Shown: piece by piece, positions 62,884 through 64,000 of the stretch
Layout of the letters: each line of letters starts with the position of its first letter
Numbering within the stretch: the stretch's first letter is position 1
Assembly (NCBI RefSeq): GCF_000011365.1
Contig: NC_004463.1
Location: forward strand, 4,698,001-4,762,000
Direction: 5' to 3'
Length of the DNA: 64,000 bases
Source: Bradyrhizobium diazoefficiens USDA 110
GTDB taxonomy: Bacteria > Pseudomonadota > Alphaproteobacteria > Rhizobiales > Xanthobacteraceae
Position numbers and translations under genes: made by a program
The notes under the pieces: generated by a model
What the model was told of the DNA's origin: nothing
Database searches by the model: none
The model's input: only the letters and a program-made list of their open reading frames with translations

Positions 62884-64000
62884 TCACGGCTGGCTGCGGG
62901 CCTGAACCTTTAGGACCATGCCCCCGGCCACGCCGACGCCCAGCACGTACATCCATCCCTCGTGGAAATCGAACAGATGCGAGTTCAATAGCGAGCTCGC
63001 GATGTTCTGCGCGACGACCACAAGGCCGATCCAGGCGGCAAGACCCTCGCCCAGGAACAGGCGAAGCTGCGCGATCCACATCGCGTAGAGCAGGGCGACG
63101 CCCAAGAGGCCCCATTGCACCGCGACGTTGAGGGTCTGGTTGTGCGGATTGCTGACGATCTCCGCGTCGAGGCTGCTCTCGCCCGTGGCGGCGCGTTCGA
63201 ACTGGCGCTTGATCGCGCCGGTGCCATGGCCGATCAGAGGGGCTTCGGTAAAGGCATGAAGTGACTTGCGCCAATAGGTCAGCCGCTGGGCGGTCGAGGC
63301 GCGGCTGATGTCCTCATGGCCGTGGCGGTATTCGACGGCGATGTCGGTGATGCGCTGGCGCAGATAGGACGAGGTCGTCCAGGCGAGCGCGCTCGCGGCG
63401 ACCGCGCCCGCGAGCAGGACCAGCGCTGCCCGCCGGCTCAGATGCTTCCAGGCGAACAGGGCCAGCAGCACCGGGATGTAGAGCAGCGCCGTGCGGGCCG
63501 AGGCCACGAACACCATGTTGGTCGCGTACAGCAGGATCAATGCGAGGCAGGCGGTCGCCGCGATCGCGCGTCCGCCGCGCCAAAACGTCAGCGCCGGCAG
63601 CGCGAGCGTAAAGGCGCAGAGCGTGAATTCCTGGCTCTGGTCGATGTAGTTCTTGACGGGAACGCCTGATGACGCCGTCGCGGCGATCTTCCAGGCGGGA
63701 TTGAGCAGCACGACCCAGGAGAACACCGCCAGCAGCGCGCAGGAGGCGAGAAAAGCAAGGCAAACCTGGAAGCCGCGCTCGGACCGGCTGAAATGGTAGA
63801 GCAGCGGCGGAATCAGCACGAGCTTTGCGACCGGCTTGATCGCATGCAGCCGGTCCGGCCAGGCGCCGTCCGACCACAGCACGCCGAGGAGTGCGAGCAG
63901 CAGGAGCGCGAACGGCAGGGCAAACGCCGGCCGCGTGAGCTCGTACGCATAGTCGCGCCAGTCGATGGTCGGGGTGACCGCCAGCAGCCACAGCCCGACG
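62884..64000 (-). CDS. O-antigen-ligase-like membrane protein, N-terminus outside the window
   Basis: The frame is open to the right edge, so the start is missing; at least 371 residues are visible. It has about nine hydrophobic segments and the Wzy_C/WaaL-type signature HGTGAIKRQFE followed by VSNPHNQTLNVAVQWGLLG. Such proteins join O-antigen to lipid A core, or polymerise surface sugars. Whether this is a ligase, a polymerase or a related transferase cannot be told from the sequence. Confidence 0.82.
   Translation of the reverse strand, partial: VGLWLLAVTPTIDWRDYAYELTRPAFALPFALLLLALLGVLWSDGAWPDRLHAIKPVAKLVLIPPLLYHFSRSERGFQVCLAFLASCALLAVFSWVVLLNPAWKIAATASSGVPVKNYIDQSQEFTLCAFTLALPALTFWRGGRAIAATACLALILLYATNMVFVASARTALLYIPVLLALFAWKHLSRRAALVLLAGAVAASALAWTTSSYLRQRITDIAVEYRHGHEDISRASTAQRLTYWRKSLHAFTEAPLIGHGTGAIKRQFERAATGESSLDAEIVSNPHNQTLNVAVQWGLLGVALLYAMWIAQLRLFLGEGLAAWIGLVVVAQNIASSLLNSHLFDFHEGWMYVLGVGVAGGMVLKVQARSQP

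Overview
The window looks like a chromosomal segment of a Bradyrhizobium-type alphaproteobacterium. It is GC-rich. It carries a long class II ribonucleotide reductase (NrdJ), BA14K and DUF1236 envelope proteins, an NDUFA12-type complex I protein, and the order rne - amidase - PBP1A - prfB that is usual in Rhizobiales. A palindromic intergenic repeat at about 16.36 kb resembles one I remember as frequent in Bradyrhizobium. The genus is inferred from these features; no 16S gene is present.

Region 1 (1-10.9 kb) is accessory DNA, all on the minus strand. Its core is a tightly coupled operon, read from 9.2 kb down to 0.8 kb. It encodes tyrosine recombinase A, a larger recombinase-fold protein B whose first catalytic arginine is replaced, recombinase C, a small coiled-coil protein, a second small protein, and a RecD2-like helicase. 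Most neighbouring genes overlap by 4 or 23 bases. The layout recalls Tn554 (TnpA/TnpB/TnpC), RIT elements and other recombinase trios, but I know of no described family with a coupled helicase. A DUF6338-like membrane protein and a truncated small gene follow. A GSU2403-type nucleotidyltransferase with its own palindromic operator, and a decayed gene fragment, separate the operon from nrdJ.

Region 2 (10.9-20.6 kb) holds nrdJ, a DMT exporter, a CHASE3 hybrid histidine kinase coupled to a receiver protein, a glycine-rich BA14K protein and an NDUFA12 protein. Region 3 (20.6-28.2 kb) looks like an insertion between NDUFA12 and DUF2155. It contains a possible structured RNA, a divergent PfpI/GlxA pair, an unusual 1069-residue fusion of an acetoacetyl-CoA-synthetase-like enzyme with an acyl carrier domain and a GNAT domain, a BASS-like transporter and an HSL-type esterase.

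Region 4 (28.4-42.7 kb) is mostly core: DUF2155 protein, aat, a three-gene CHASE3/receiver/HWE-like signalling operon, accC-accB-aroQ, DUF1236 protein, a DsbA-like oxidoreductase, an M48 protease with TPRs, an aminotransferase, bioY and dctA. Region 5 (42.8-49.6 kb) has two regulator-controlled modules: an SDR gene with an XRE/MmyB-type regulator, and an amidase - MFS - D-amino-acid-oxidoreductase set with an XRE-cupin regulator. Region 6 (49.7-64 kb) has rne with a large histidine-rich insertion, a cell-wall amidase, PBP1A, prfB with a programmed +1 frameshift, a 3-hydroxyisobutyrate-dehydrogenase-family enzyme, two DMT exporters, a branched-chain-type ABC binding protein, and an O-antigen-ligase-like gene cut by the window end.

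I saw no tRNA, rRNA, CRISPR array or insertion sequence with terminal inverted repeats. All calls come from reading the sequence; no database search was run.
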